64,000 nt of DNA from Dysosmobacter sp. (lineage in GTDB: Bacteria > Bacillota > Clostridia > Oscillospirales > Oscillospiraceae): assembly GCA_026169195.1 (NCBI GenBank), contig JAPFEH010000051.1:1-64000 (forward strand). The letters run 5' to 3'. Numbering within the stretch: the stretch's first letter is position 1; each line of letters begins with the position of its first letter. Of the stretch, positions 21,854-30,725 are shown piece by piece. A program made the position numbers and the translations under genes. A model generated the notes under the pieces. It was not told the origin of the DNA and did no database searches. It saw only the letters and a program-made list of their open reading frames with translations.

Positions 21854-22744
21854 TTATTCTCTTTTCCGCATATCCGACAGCAGCCCTTCCAGCTCCTCCC
21901 GGGAGAACGTTTGAACGCTGTCACAGAAGCGGCAGGTCAATTCCGCGCTGCCCTGTTCATCGATCAAATTGCGCAATTCTTCAGGTCCCAGACTGATGAG
22001 CGCCCTTTCCATCCGCTCCCGGCTGCAATAGCACCGGTACTCAACAGGGCTCTTCTCCAGAATCTCCAGTTCAAAATCCGGCATGACGCGCCGCAGCAAA
22101 GACTCCGGATCCCCGTTCTCCTTCAGAAGCGCCGTCACCGACCCTGCGGCCAGAATGCCGCCCTCCACCTTGGAGATGACCTCCTCGCCGGCACCGGGCA
22201 GCAGCTGGATCAGGTATCCGCCAGCGGTCAGCACGCTCCGGTCCCGATCGATCAGAACGCCCAGTCCGCAGGCCGTCGGAATCTGTTCCGACTCCACAAA
22301 ATACGCCGCCAGATCCTCGGCGATCTCGCCGCCCAGCAGGCTGACGCTCCCCACATAAGGCTCTTTCATATTCAGGTCCCGGATCACTGTCAGCATTCCC
22401 TCATGGCCTACCGCAGCGCCTACGTCCAGCTTTCCGTCCGGCCGCAGAGGCAGTTCCACAGAAGGGTCGTCCACCTTGCCGCGGACGTTTCCCTGATTGT
22501 CCGAAACTGCCAGAACCGTCCCCAAGGGTCCGTCTCCCTTGATCTGCAGCGTTACGCTGGCGCCATCGCCCTTCAAGGCGTTGCCCAGCATCGAAGCTGC
22601 CGCCAGCGCACGGCCCAGAGCCGCCGTGGCCACCGGCGTGGTGTGGTGGATCTGCCGCGCCCGTTCCGTCAGGTCTCTGGTGGACACTGCCACAGCCTTG
22701 ACAAAGCCATCCTTGCTGATGGCCCGTACCAATTGATCGCTCAT
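21854..22744 (-). CDS. hslO: Hsp33 redox-regulated chaperone
   Basis: Hsp33 is a cytoplasmic holdase switched on by oxidation of its zinc site. The 296-residue protein has the HSP33 N-terminal fold (ALGRALAAASMLGNALKGDGASVTLQIKGDGPLG) and the C-terminal zinc ligands CYC and CRFC. The ATG at 22744 has AAAGGAG upstream and forms an ATGA overlap with the methyltransferase stop. It is the last gene of the yerC-methyltransferase-hslO operon. Confidence 0.96.
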   Translation of the reverse strand: MSDQLVRAISKDGFVKAVAVSTRDLTERARQIHHTTPVATAALGRALAAASMLGNALKGDGASVTLQIKGDGPLGTVLAVSDNQGNVRGKVDDPSVELPLRPDGKLDVGAAVGHEGMLTVIRDLNMKEPYVGSVSLLGGEIAEDLAAYFVESEQIPTACGLGVLIDRDRSVLTAGGYLIQLLPGAGEEVISKVEGGILAAGSVTALLKENGDPESLLRRVMPDFELEILEKSPVEYRCYCSRERMERALISLGPEELRNLIDEQGSAELTCRFCDSVQTFSREELEGLLSDMRKRE

Positions 22745-23520
22745 GATATTCGCTCCTTTGATCTCGTTTCCTCTTCCGGCCGGACAGCCCGCACGATCCA
22801 CCGGTCTGCCTCCGCCTTCGGCGGGTGGCTGGTCAGATCTCCGGTAAAGGTGATCTGCTCAAAGCCCGCATCCGTCAAAAATGTCCGCAGCTCCGTTTCC
22901 GTCCATGCCCGCTCCCGGTGCTCTTCAAAATCCCGGTCCCAAGCGCCTTCCTCATTGAGCCGGAACAGATCCACCTGATAGGTGCATACCTTTGTCCGCT
23001 CGCTGAAAAAGGTGCGCCAGACACAGAAGCTCTCCTCCGTTTCATCCATATACATCTGCCGGTCCATACGCCGCAGCTTGTAAGGGGTGTTCACATCAAA
23101 AAGAAACGCTCCGCCGGGCCGCAGCCATCGGAACACCCGGCAAAAAGTCTCCCGCAGGTCCCGCTCCCGCGTCAAATAGTTCAAAGAGTCCAGCGTGGAT
23201 ATGGCCGTATCTACCGGCTCAAGCAGCCGCAGGCGGGGCATGGACTGATGCAGAAACAGAGGCGCGCGCCCTTCCAGCACCGCCGCTTTGCTCACAGCCT
23301 GCGTCAGCATCTCTTCCGAACCGTCCGTGGCAGTCACCTGATATCCGCGCTCCGCCAGCAGACAGGCAATGGTCCCCGTGCCGCAGGCCAGATCCAGCAC
23401 AGACCGAACGGGAATCTTACTTTTCCGGAACAGCTTTTCCAGAAAGTCCGCCCGCTTTCGATAGCTTCCGTCCGCCATCAGGGTGTCATAGCTGCCGGCC
23501 AATGCATCATAACTGCTCAT
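22741..23520 (-). CDS. class I SAM-dependent methyltransferase
   Basis: This 259-residue methyltransferase has the SAM-binding motif I VLDLACGTGTIACLLAERG (about 41-59), an acidic motif II ATDGSEEML, and the post-motif DTAISTLDSLNYL. The N-terminal MSSYDALAGSYDTLM is common to a clostridial group often found next to hslO. The substrate is unknown. Both ends are coupled to neighbours by ATGA overlaps. Confidence 0.88.
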   Translation of the reverse strand: MSSYDALAGSYDTLMADGSYRKRADFLEKLFRKSKIPVRSVLDLACGTGTIACLLAERGYQVTATDGSEEMLTQAVSKAAVLEGRAPLFLHQSMPRLRLLEPVDTAISTLDSLNYLTRERDLRETFCRVFRWLRPGGAFLFDVNTPYKLRRMDRQMYMDETEESFCVWRTFFSERTKVCTYQVDLFRLNEEGAWDRDFEEHRERAWTETELRTFLTDAGFEQITFTGDLTSHPPKAEADRWIVRAVRPEEETRSKERIS

Positions 23521-23813
23521 GTTTTCTGCTTCTTCATCCGGCTGAAAATCTTTTCATACGCGCCGGTACCGTAGCTCAAAGAGCGGTTCACCCGGCTGAT
23601 GGTGGCGCTGGACGCGCCGGTCCGCTCCAGAATTTCATTGTAGATCATTCCGTCGTCCAGCAGGGACGCCACTTCAAACCGCTGCTCCATGGAGCGCAGT
23701 TCAGAAATCGTACAAAGATCCTGAAAGAAGTCATAGCACTCCTCTTCATCCTTCAGCTGCAAAATCGCTTTGTATAACTGATCGCTTTTTTCTTTTTTGC
23801 CGATCTTCACCAT
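23517..23813 (-). CDS. YerC/YecD family TrpR-related protein
   Basis: This 98-residue member of the TrpR-like YerC/YecD family has LYKAILQLKDEEECYDFFQDLCTISELRSMEQRFEVASLL, then the helix-turn-helix NEILERTGASSATISRVNRSLSYG. It is probably a DNA-binding regulator of unknown target. I start it at 23813, where GGAGG lies 8 nt upstream. The in-frame extension to 23882 would overlap the -10 region. Confidence 0.88.
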   Translation of the reverse strand: MVKIGKKEKSDQLYKAILQLKDEEECYDFFQDLCTISELRSMEQRFEVASLLDDGMIYNEILERTGASSATISRVNRSLSYGTGAYEKIFSRMKKQKT

Positions 23814-23872
23814 AGGAAACGCCTCCTCCGGCACGCTTTTGTAGTTCCGGCGGCTCTGCCGCGTCTTTTTAC

Positions 23873-23901
23873 ATTTTAACATTGTACTGCGTGAAAGTAA
23901 A
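23873..23901 (-). promoter_or_regulatory. promoter of the yerC-methyltransferase-hslO operon
   Basis: Minus-strand TTTACT (23896-23901), 17-nt spacer, TAAAAT (23873-23878). Confidence 0.6.
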
Positions 23902-24040
23902 GAGGTGCCGGCAGGAAATTTTTGATGCTTTAAAGTATGATGTCCCCGCCGGCACGCACCCCTTCCGCAGCAGCGGCATATGCTGAATCAAACCAGACCT
24001 CCGGCAAGGCGGTCTCCAATTCTCAGGAGGTGGGAACACC

Positions 24041-24733
24041 ATGTCAATCTTTCAGCTGCAGTCTTTTGCCGCGGAGCGGGAGTGGACTGTCGACGGCATT
24101 CCGGTCCTGACGGCCTCGGTCTCCCTTCCGGAGCCGGTCCCGGCAGCGGACAAAACCGCCCGCCGCATCCTGCGCTATTACCGGCTGCAATGCCGCGCCT
24201 ACCTCCGTTACTGCGAAAAATGGCTGCTGCCCCCTGCACAGGCGGCATACCGGTCCGCGCTGGAGACCAGCGCCCCTCTGCCCTGCTTTCACGCTTCTCT
24301 GGAATACCGCGTCACCTTGCAGGATCCCAACTTTTTAAGCCTGTATACCCAAACCCGCGAGATGACGCCCGCAGGCCGAACCCTCTTGACACGGCGGGGA
24401 GATACGTGGGATCTGGCAGCCGGCTACCCGATCCCCCTGTCCGATTTTTTTCCGGTCCGAAGTCCTTGGAAGCGTCAACTGATGGCATGGGCTGCACAGG
24501 ATATCCAGCGGCAGGAGCGGGCAGGGACTGCCCGATACAGCATTTCACAGCCCGGAAAACTGCGCCGGCAGTTCCACACGCAAAACTATTATCTGACGCC
24601 GGAGGGATTGACCATATTTTTCCCCATGTATGCCATCGCGCCCTCCGCCGAGGGGATCCCCGCCTTCACAATCCCTTACGCCCAGCTGCAATCCAACGCC
24701 TTTTCCCGCTTTCTCACCGAGGGAGAGCCGTAA
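24041..24733 (+). CDS. DUF3298-domain protein
   Basis: This 230-residue protein ends in an RsiV/DUF3298-type domain (QNYYLTPEGLTIFFPMYAIAPSAEGIPAFTIPYAQL). The first half is DUF4163-like (ASLEYRVTLQDPNFLSLYTQTREM...). Such domains often bind peptidoglycan or lysozyme. No signal peptide is visible, which is unusual for the family and suggests a cytoplasmic or leaderless form. CAGGAGG precedes the ATG. It appears monocistronic. Confidence 0.75.
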   Translation: MSIFQLQSFAAEREWTVDGIPVLTASVSLPEPVPAADKTARRILRYYRLQCRAYLRYCEKWLLPPAQAAYRSALETSAPLPCFHASLEYRVTLQDPNFLSLYTQTREMTPAGRTLLTRRGDTWDLAAGYPIPLSDFFPVRSPWKRQLMAWAAQDIQRQERAGTARYSISQPGKLRRQFHTQNYYLTPEGLTIFFPMYAIAPSAEGIPAFTIPYAQLQSNAFSRFLTEGEP

Positions 24734-24737
24734 AAAA

Positions 24738-24776
24738 GATCCGGAAGCGGTCTGCCCGCTCCCGGATCCTGATTTT
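24738..24776. terminator. terminator between convergent genes
   Basis: Stem GATCCGGAAGCGG / CCGCTCCCGGATC with a short loop, followed by CTGATTTT on the plus strand. It is shared by the DUF3298 gene and the AGCS gene. Confidence 0.7.
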
Positions 24777-24779
24777 CTG

Positions 24780-26195
24780 TTACCGCTGAAGCTGTTTGCC
24801 GTCGTGCGCCCGCACAGACTTGACCACCATATTGGTCAGCGCAAACAGGGCCACCGCATTGGGAATGACCATGAGGTTATTGAACATATCGGTCATCTCC
24901 CACACCAGATCATTGGACGCCACCGTGCCTAAGAAAATGAACACCAGCGCCAAAACAGAATAGACTGCTACGCCCTTTCTGCCGAACAGATACTCCACGT
25001 TGATCTTACCGAACAGGTTCCAGCTGAGGATGGTGGAAAACGCGAAGAAGAACAGGCAGATCGCCACGAACATCGCGCCGGCCTCAACACCCATAACGCT
25101 GCCGAAGGCCGTCTGCGCCAGATTGGTCTTATTGAGCGCCTCGCTGGCCGCAGCGGCGCCGCACTCTGCCAGAGGTCCGCCGGGGGTATACAGCGTGGAG
25201 ATGACCACCAGCGCATTCAGCGTCAATACCACGAAGGTATCCATAAACACGCCGATCATGGCCACCACGCCCTGATCATGCGGATCCGCGACGTTGGCCT
25301 GTGCGTGGGCATGAGGGGTGGAGCCCATACCGGCCTCATTGGAAAACAGTCCCCGCTTGGCGCCCTGACTGATGGCCTCTTTCAGCGCATAGCCAAAGGC
25401 ACCGCCGATGATGGCCTGCGGCTGGAAGGCATACTTGAAAATCATGCCGAAGGTTTCGGGCAGATACTGAATGCGCATCACCAGAACCACCAGACCGCCC
25501 AGCAGGAAAACCACCGCCATGACAGGCACCAGCTTTTCCGTAACAGCAGCCAGACGCTGCACACCGCCCACAAAAATGAAGCCGCAGATAACCACCAGCA
25601 CCACGCCCACGATCCAGGAAGGCACGCCGAAGGCCGTTTCAAAGGTGGAGCCGATGGAGTTGGACTGCACCATGCAGCCCATGAAGCCCAGCGCCAGAAT
25701 GATCGCCACGGCAAAGAAGCCCGCTAAAAACTTGCCGAAACCGCCCCGAAACGCCGTGGTGATATAATAAACAGGGCCGCCCTTATAGGAGCCGTCATCA
25801 CTTTTCTGACGGGTCTGGATCGCCAGCGTTGCCTCGGCATAAATGGTGGCCATGCCGAAAAAGGCGATGACCCACATCCAGAAAATCGCACCGGGACCGC
25901 CTGCCAGAATGGCGCCGGAGCCGCCGACAATATTGCCGGTGCCTACCTGCGCGGCAATGGCGGTTGCCAGCGCCTGAAAGGAGCTCATGCCATGCTCGTG
26001 CTTCCCGCCCCGCAGAGACAGGTTGCCGAACACCTTGCGCATTCCCTCGCCGAAGCAGCGGACCTGAACGAACCGGGTCTTGATGGAATACCAGAGACCC
26101 ACGCCCACCAGCAGGAACACCAGAATGTAATTGGATAGATACGTGTTGATTTTTACCACGATGTCGAGCAGCGTGGCTTCTACGGATGCGAACAT
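24780..26195 (-). CDS. alanine/glycine:cation symporter (AGCS family)
   Basis: This 471-residue transporter has about 10-11 membrane helices. AGCS signatures include QALATAIAAQVGTGNIVGGSGAILAGGPGAIFWMW, FSNEAGMGSTPHAHAQ and AFSTILSWNLFGKI. It imports glycine or alanine with Na+. I start it at 26195 (MFASVEATLLD) after GGAGGGAAG; the 76-codon upstream extension is the riboswitch leader. The glycine riboswitch upstream points to glycine. Confidence 0.95.
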   Translation of the reverse strand: MFASVEATLLDIVVKINTYLSNYILVFLLVGVGLWYSIKTRFVQVRCFGEGMRKVFGNLSLRGGKHEHGMSSFQALATAIAAQVGTGNIVGGSGAILAGGPGAIFWMWVIAFFGMATIYAEATLAIQTRQKSDDGSYKGGPVYYITTAFRGGFGKFLAGFFAVAIILALGFMGCMVQSNSIGSTFETAFGVPSWIVGVVLVVICGFIFVGGVQRLAAVTEKLVPVMAVVFLLGGLVVLVMRIQYLPETFGMIFKYAFQPQAIIGGAFGYALKEAISQGAKRGLFSNEAGMGSTPHAHAQANVADPHDQGVVAMIGVFMDTFVVLTLNALVVISTLYTPGGPLAECGAAAASEALNKTNLAQTAFGSVMGVEAGAMFVAICLFFFAFSTILSWNLFGKINVEYLFGRKGVAVYSVLALVFIFLGTVASNDLVWEMTDMFNNLMVIPNAVALFALTNMVVKSVRAHDGKQLQR

Positions 26196-26207
26196 AGCTT
26201 CTTCCCT

Positions 26208-26243
26208 CCAAAAAAATAAACGGACCAGCTGGATTTCCAGCTG
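26208..26243 (-). terminator. riboswitch-controlled terminator
   Basis: Stem CAGCTGGA/TCCAGCTG followed on the minus strand by GTCCGTTTATTTTTTT, between the aptamers and the gene. It is the likely expression platform of the glycine switch. Confidence 0.75.
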
Positions 26244-26296
26244 CCCCGAACAAGAAAGCACAGAATCGCGCAGACGGTACCCGTCTACGTCATTCC

Positions 26297-26458
26297 ACTC
26301 TGTCCTTTTACCTGAGAGATTCAGCAGTTTCCCGCCTTGCACCTTCGGTCCCCGTTGCCGGGCTTCTCCAGAGCCACATCCATTTCTAGTCCCCGCCCGT
26401 ATTCGGGCGCCTGAGAGTTTCACTCCTTCGGCAGGCTTGCGCCATTCCCCTAGAAACT
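26297..26458 (-). promoter_or_regulatory. tandem glycine riboswitch
   Basis: Two aptamers are readable on the minus strand. The first has GGCGCAAGCC, CCGAAGGAGTGAAACTCTCAGG and GGGACTAGA. The second has CTCTGGAGAAGCCC, CCGAAGGTGCAAGGC and AATCTCTCAGGTAAAAGGAC, ending in AGAG. Glycine binding normally prevents the downstream terminator, switching the symporter on. Confidence 0.95.
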
Positions 26459-26486
26459 TCGTTTGCCGTTTTTTGATTGTAGCCTT

Positions 26487-26515
26487 ACTATACTATGTCC
26501 GCCACTGGTTGTCAA
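26487..26515 (-). promoter_or_regulatory. promoter of the glycine riboswitch transcript
   Basis: Minus-strand TTGACA (26510-26515), 17-nt spacer, TATAGT (26487-26492), about 25 nt before the first aptamer. Confidence 0.75.
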
Positions 26516-26687
26516 CTGTGTTTTTCCATAAAACATCCGGCTGCCGGCAGCGCACTCACTTTCATTATGGACAAACCGCCCCTTGCGGCGGGCGCGGCAG
26601 ACAGCGCCCTGTTTGATGAGGCCCTCCGCACGGCGGAGAGCCTCATCCTGTTTGCAAGCACCCATACAGGCGGCCCCGCCGGATGCG

Positions 26688-27380
26688 TCACAGCTCTTCC
26701 ACAGCCGCCACACCCTCTACGCGGTGAATGCCTTCCAGCAGTGTTTCGATCCTGCATTTTTTGTTGAGCCGCAGGGAGAAAATGGCACAGGCATTATGAT
26801 GCTCGCTGCCTACCGCCCGTGTGATCTCCATGTTCAAAACCTTGACATTTTTCTCCCGATACAGCTTCAGCACCTGCTCCAGACACGTCCGGTCCGTGTA
26901 CTCCATGTACAGATTGATCTCCGGTGCATTTTCCAGAATCCGGTATTCCAGCTTGGAAAACAATTCCTCTGCCACCACAACCAGAAACGTCGCAAAGATC
27001 GCCCCTTCATAAAAGCCGCCGCCAACAGCCAGACCGATGATCGCGGATGCCCACAGGCCGGCCGCCGTGGTCAGCCCCTTTACCCGCTGGCGGCGCGTCA
27101 CGATGATGGTACCGGCGCCGATAAAGCCCACACCGGCCACGACCTGCGCCCCCAAACGGGCCATATCCGTATAATAATGCAGCTCCAGATACAAAAACTG
27201 ACTGGTGAGCGTCGTCATTGCCGCGCCCAGACAGATCAGAATATGCGTGCGGAATCCGGCAGGACGCCGCTTGTACTCCCGCTCGATGCCGATGATGCCG
27301 CCGCAAAGAACCGCCAGAAACATCCGGACCGTCACGGACAGCAGGCTGACGTCCCGCAGCCCGTCAAATATGGATAGCAT
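26688..27380 (-). CDS. MgtC/SapB family membrane protein
   Basis: This 230-residue protein has an N-terminal MgtC domain with four to five helices (GGIIGIEREYKRRPAGFRTHILICLGAAM, GVGFIGAGTIIV, KGLTTAAGLWASAIIGLAVGGGFYEGA) and an ACT-like cytoplasmic C-terminal region. The family is linked to Mg2+ homeostasis and ATP synthase modulation. It lies 11 nt after a second mgtC paralogue, which it closely resembles. Confidence 0.92.
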   Translation of the reverse strand: MLSIFDGLRDVSLLSVTVRMFLAVLCGGIIGIEREYKRRPAGFRTHILICLGAAMTTLTSQFLYLELHYYTDMARLGAQVVAGVGFIGAGTIIVTRRQRVKGLTTAAGLWASAIIGLAVGGGFYEGAIFATFLVVVAEELFSKLEYRILENAPEINLYMEYTDRTCLEQVLKLYREKNVKVLNMEITRAVGSEHHNACAIFSLRLNKKCRIETLLEGIHRVEGVAAVEEL

Positions 27381-27391
27381 AGCGTCCCTCC

Positions 27392-28114
27392 TCAGATCTC
27401 GTCAATGGTGCGGACGCTTTCCAGCTCGGAAATCGCCGCCAGCACATGGGTATGGGGCTGCTTTGTGTTCAGACGGATGGAAAAAACCGCACTGGGATAG
27501 CGCTGTGTCTCCTCCCGCCCGCGCTCAATGTCCACCTCGTAGATATTCACATCCAGCGTCTTGATGCGGCCAATGATATCGCCCAGATCGTCCAAAGAAG
27601 AAAACTCCACGTATACATTCATATTGCGGGCGTTTTCAATGATAAAGTTTTCCAGATACGGCAGCAGCCGGATCGACAGAAAAATCAGCACGAACGCCAG
27701 AATCACGCACTCATAAAACCCCGCGCCGATGGCAAGGCCCATGCAGGCAGACGCCCACAAGCCCGCCGCCGTGGTAAGCCCTTTTACCTCCTGCCGTCCT
27801 GTAACGATGATGGTTCCGGCACCGAGAAAGCCGATGCCGTTGATGACCTGCGCGCCAAAACGGGCTGCATCCGTGCGGATCCCCACCACACCGGCAGTCT
27901 GCGCCCACGGGCCTTCCAGCATCAAAATCTCGTATTGGCTCAGCAGCATAGTCAGCGCCGCCCCTAGACATACCAGCATATAGGTGCGGAAACCCGCCGC
28001 GCGGCGCTTTTTCCCCCGTTCCAACCCGATCAGACCGCCAAAGGCCATAGCCGCCGTCAGCCGCAGCATCACGGACCAGATATTCAATTCCCGCAAATAA
28101 TCCAGCCACTCCAC
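27392..28114 (-). CDS. MgtC/SapB family membrane protein (first of tandem pair)
   Basis: This 240-residue paralogue of the next gene has the same signatures (GGLIGLERGKKRRAAGFRTYMLVCLGAALTM, GIGFLGAGTIIVTGRQEVKGLTTAAGLWAS) and an ACT-like C-terminal domain. I start it at the GTG at 28114 because GGGAGG lies 9 nt upstream; the family start VEWLDYLRELNIW agrees. It follows a structured leader of about 135 nt. Confidence 0.9.
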   Translation of the reverse strand: MEWLDYLRELNIWSVMLRLTAAMAFGGLIGLERGKKRRAAGFRTYMLVCLGAALTMLLSQYEILMLEGPWAQTAGVVGIRTDAARFGAQVINGIGFLGAGTIIVTGRQEVKGLTTAAGLWASACMGLAIGAGFYECVILAFVLIFLSIRLLPYLENFIIENARNMNVYVEFSSLDDLGDIIGRIKTLDVNIYEVDIERGREETQRYPSAVFSIRLNTKQPHTHVLAAISELESVRTIDEI

Positions 28115-28256
28115 GCAGGCAATCCTCCCAATAGAAATTTGAAAGGAAGAACCGGCATTTCGCCACTTCTTCCTCGTTTCACACCGCACAGATCCGGCAG
28201 CTGATCCGGTCCTGCGGCATATCCATGTTGGTGTGTGCGCTCACTTTTATTGATCG
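28115..28256 (-). promoter_or_regulatory. structured 5' leader of the mgtC pair (candidate regulatory RNA)
   Basis: On the minus strand, CTCG...CGAG encloses CACAC/GTGTG and CCGCA/TGCGG around a CCGGATC-rich inner part. A second hairpin, GGAAGAA/TTCTTCC with GGC/GCC inside, follows just before the GGGAGG site. It does not match the M-box or another riboswitch I can recall. Confidence 0.45.
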
Positions 28257-28285
28257 AGCGTACCATCCCTATGTAACTTTGTCAA
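28257..28285 (-). promoter_or_regulatory. promoter of the mgtC pair
   Basis: Minus-strand TTGACA (28280-28285), 17-nt spacer, TACGCT (28257-28262). Confidence 0.6.
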
Positions 28286-28391
28286 TCTTTTTCTATTTCC
28301 CCTCCAATAATTTGGATACTTCAACAAAAGCTTTCGTCCCTTTTTGTATTTTACATCTGGCAAAAGCTGTAATTTTTACATTTTCTGAAAC

Positions 28392-28423
28392 ACAGCCCCC
28401 GGACGCTGCCGTCCGGGGGCTGT
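28392..28423 (-). terminator. terminator of the cysteine desulfidase gene
   Basis: A 14-bp stem ACAGCCCCCGGACG/CGTCCGGGGGCTGT with a 4-nt loop. The T tract (GTTTC) is short on the minus strand. Confidence 0.65.
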
Positions 28424-28509
28424 ACACTTCAGCCGTTTCCATCTGATTTCCGCGCAAATGCATGAACCGTCCCAGCCCCGACGCAGTCGGCGTTGTCAAG
28501 GCCATGTCC

Positions 28510-29787
28510 TCACCTGCCCACCATGATATCCAGAATCTCCTGATCCGTGGACCGCATTCCAAGACGGGCCAGCCGCCCCACATTGTCAATGGTGTTTTCC
28601 ACGCCCTTCTGGATGATGCCCTCTCCGTCCACGAACTGGTGGCCGCCGTTGACATACATATGATAGCCCATCAGTCCCGCATCCACCGCCGAGGCGATTT
28701 TGGCCGCGCAGGAGGGCTTTGCCCCGTCGCAGATCATTCCTGAGCAGATCGCCAGCGTGTTGGCAATGGTATGGGCGATCACCTCATAGCGTCCGCCTTT
28801 CAAATACGCGATCCCTGCCGCCGCGCCGCAGCCGGCGCTGACCGCACCGCAGAAGGCGGACAAGCGTCCGATGCCGGTCTTTTGATGAATGGTCACCAGA
28901 TCCGCCACAGCCAGCGCCCGATACAGCTCTTCCCGTCCGGCGTTCAGCTCCTTTGCATATTCAATGACCGGAAGCGATGCGGTCATCCCCTGATTGCCGC
29001 TGCCGGAGACGATCACCACCGGCAGCTCGCAGCCGCTCATGCGGGCGTCGGAGCCTGCCGCGGCGGCGGCTTTTGCCCGCACCGCCACGTCGTCTCCATA
29101 CAGACTCCGCAGGGTCTTTCCGACCTCTGCGCCCCAGCCCCCCTGCATGCCGGCTTCGGAAATCGCGGTATTGTATGCCACCTGCCGCTCCAGAAGCTCC
29201 GCCACATCGGCGGTCTCCAGACAATCCGCAAACGCCACGATCTCCTCCACGCTCAAAACAGAGCGGTCCGTCTGCTGCTCGCCGCCGTCTGTCTGGCTTT
29301 CCGCCTGATGCAGTATCGCGTCGTCCCTCTGTACCAGAACGATGTTGGTGTGGTAATCCACGATCTCGCAGCAGGCTGTGTGTCCTGCCGCCGTCACCGT
29401 CACACGGATGAAGAACACGCGGTCCCCCTGCGCGGGGACCACCTCGATGGCGCAGCGCTTCAAAAGCGCTTCCATGGCCTTGATCTCCTCCGCCGTCACC
29501 TGCGAAAGAACCTCCAGCCCCAGTTCCGGGCGGCCGGCTGCCATTCCCGCCGCAGCAGAGGCCTCGATTCCCTTCAAGCCTCCTGTGTTGGGTACTGTCA
29601 CGGCCTTGACATTTTTGATGATGTTCCCGCTGACCTCCACCCGGCACTGCTCCGGTTCGGCTCCCAGCGCCTTTTGTGCGCAGGCCGCCGCCAGCGCAAT
29701 GGCGATCGGCTCCGTGCATCCCATGGCAGGGATCAGCTCCTCTTCCAAAATCTTCACATATTCCTGATAATGACATGTCCGTTCCAT
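28510..29787 (-). CDS. cyuA: L-cysteine desulfidase family protein (CyuA / UPF0597)
   Basis: This 425-residue protein resembles the CyuA/CdsB iron-sulfur enzymes that degrade cysteine to pyruvate, ammonia and sulfide. Signatures are IPAMGCTEPIAIALAAACA, VSGNIIKNVKAVTVPNTGGLKG, VSGSGNQGMTASLPV, CGAVSAGCGAAAGI, and CSGMICDGAKPSCAAKIASAVDA with the cluster cysteines. It starts at 29787 after GGAGG. The paralogous serine dehydratase alpha chain is a distant alternative. Confidence 0.88.
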   Translation of the reverse strand: MERTCHYQEYVKILEEELIPAMGCTEPIAIALAAACAQKALGAEPEQCRVEVSGNIIKNVKAVTVPNTGGLKGIEASAAAGMAAGRPELGLEVLSQVTAEEIKAMEALLKRCAIEVVPAQGDRVFFIRVTVTAAGHTACCEIVDYHTNIVLVQRDDAILHQAESQTDGGEQQTDRSVLSVEEIVAFADCLETADVAELLERQVAYNTAISEAGMQGGWGAEVGKTLRSLYGDDVAVRAKAAAAAGSDARMSGCELPVVIVSGSGNQGMTASLPVIEYAKELNAGREELYRALAVADLVTIHQKTGIGRLSAFCGAVSAGCGAAAGIAYLKGGRYEVIAHTIANTLAICSGMICDGAKPSCAAKIASAVDAGLMGYHMYVNGGHQFVDGEGIIQKGVENTIDNVGRLARLGMRSTDQEILDIMVGR

Positions 29788-29821
29788 AGGCGGCGCCTCC
29801 TTTTCTTTCCTTTGATTATAC

Positions 29822-29855
29822 AAAAAAGCCGGACCGGAAACAAGTCCGGACCGGC
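29822..29855 (-). terminator. terminator of the ZIP transporter gene
   Basis: Stem GCCGGTCCGGA/TCCGGTCCGGC followed by TTTTTTG on the minus strand. Confidence 0.85.
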
Positions 29856-29905
29856 GCAGAACAGCAAATCCCGTGTTCTTCTTTTCATGTTCATAACAGT
29901 GCAGG

Positions 29906-30694
29906 TCAGCTCAGCAGCACGTCCAGCAGCATCATCACCAGAAACCCCGCCATCACACTGGCTGTCCCCGCGTGGGAATGTTCCCCCAGCTGTGCCTCCG
30001 GAATCAGTTCCTCCACCACCACATAGATCATGGCTCCGGCGGCGAAGGCCAGCACCCACGGCATGATGCCGGCAATGCTGCCGGCCGCCAATACGGTCAG
30101 CAAGCCAAACACCGGCTCCACCACGCCGCTGGCAGCGCCGCAGAGAAACGCCTTTGTTCGGGACACGCCCTGCGAACGCATGGGCAGCGACACAGCCGCT
30201 CCCTCCGGAAAATTCTGCAATCCCATGCCCAGAGCCAGCGCCACAGCCCCCGCCAAAGCGCCGCCCTCACCGGCGGCTGCCGAAAAGCTCAGTCCCACCG
30301 CCATTCCCTCCGGAATGTTGTGCAGCGTCACAGCCAGCACCACCATCGTTGTGCGCTTCCAATGGGCAGGCAGGCCCTCCGCCTCGTCACTGCCAATATG
30401 AAGATGGGGCAGCAGGCGGTCCAGCAGCAGCAAACACAGTCCGCCCAGCAGAAAACCGCCGCCCACCGGCAGCGCCACTCCCTGACCGGCTGCCTCCGCC
30501 ATCTCCATGGCGGGGATCAGCAGGGACCACACAGAAGCCGCCACCATGACTCCGGCGGCAAATCCCAGAAAGACCTTTTGCATCGTGCGGGACATTTCCC
30601 TGCGGAAAAAGAACACCATTCCCGCACCCAGCACGGTAGCGAGACAGGTAAACCCTGTGCCCACAGCCGCATACAGCAATTCCTGCCGGAGCAT
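29906..30694 (-). CDS. ZIP-family divalent metal transporter
   Basis: This 262-residue membrane protein has eight predicted helices. The ZIP metal-site motifs are HNIPEGMAVG in helix IV and QNFPEGAAVSLP in helix V. A His-containing loop (LPHLHIGSDEAEG) precedes helix IV. It likely imports zinc or iron, like ZupT. AAGGGG lies upstream of the start. Confidence 0.93.
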   Translation of the reverse strand: MLRQELLYAAVGTGFTCLATVLGAGMVFFFRREMSRTMQKVFLGFAAGVMVAASVWSLLIPAMEMAEAAGQGVALPVGGGFLLGGLCLLLLDRLLPHLHIGSDEAEGLPAHWKRTTMVVLAVTLHNIPEGMAVGLSFSAAAGEGGALAGAVALALGMGLQNFPEGAAVSLPMRSQGVSRTKAFLCGAASGVVEPVFGLLTVLAAGSIAGIMPWVLAFAAGAMIYVVVEELIPEAQLGEHSHAGTASVMAGFLVMMLLDVLLS

Positions 30695-30725
30695 TTCCGC
30701 ACCCCTTTCTGATTAAAAAAGCAAA

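Noticed and set aside
28115-28256. M-box (Mg2+) riboswitch before the mgtC genes
   Set aside because: The leader is shorter than an M-box and I cannot find its conserved loop sequences.
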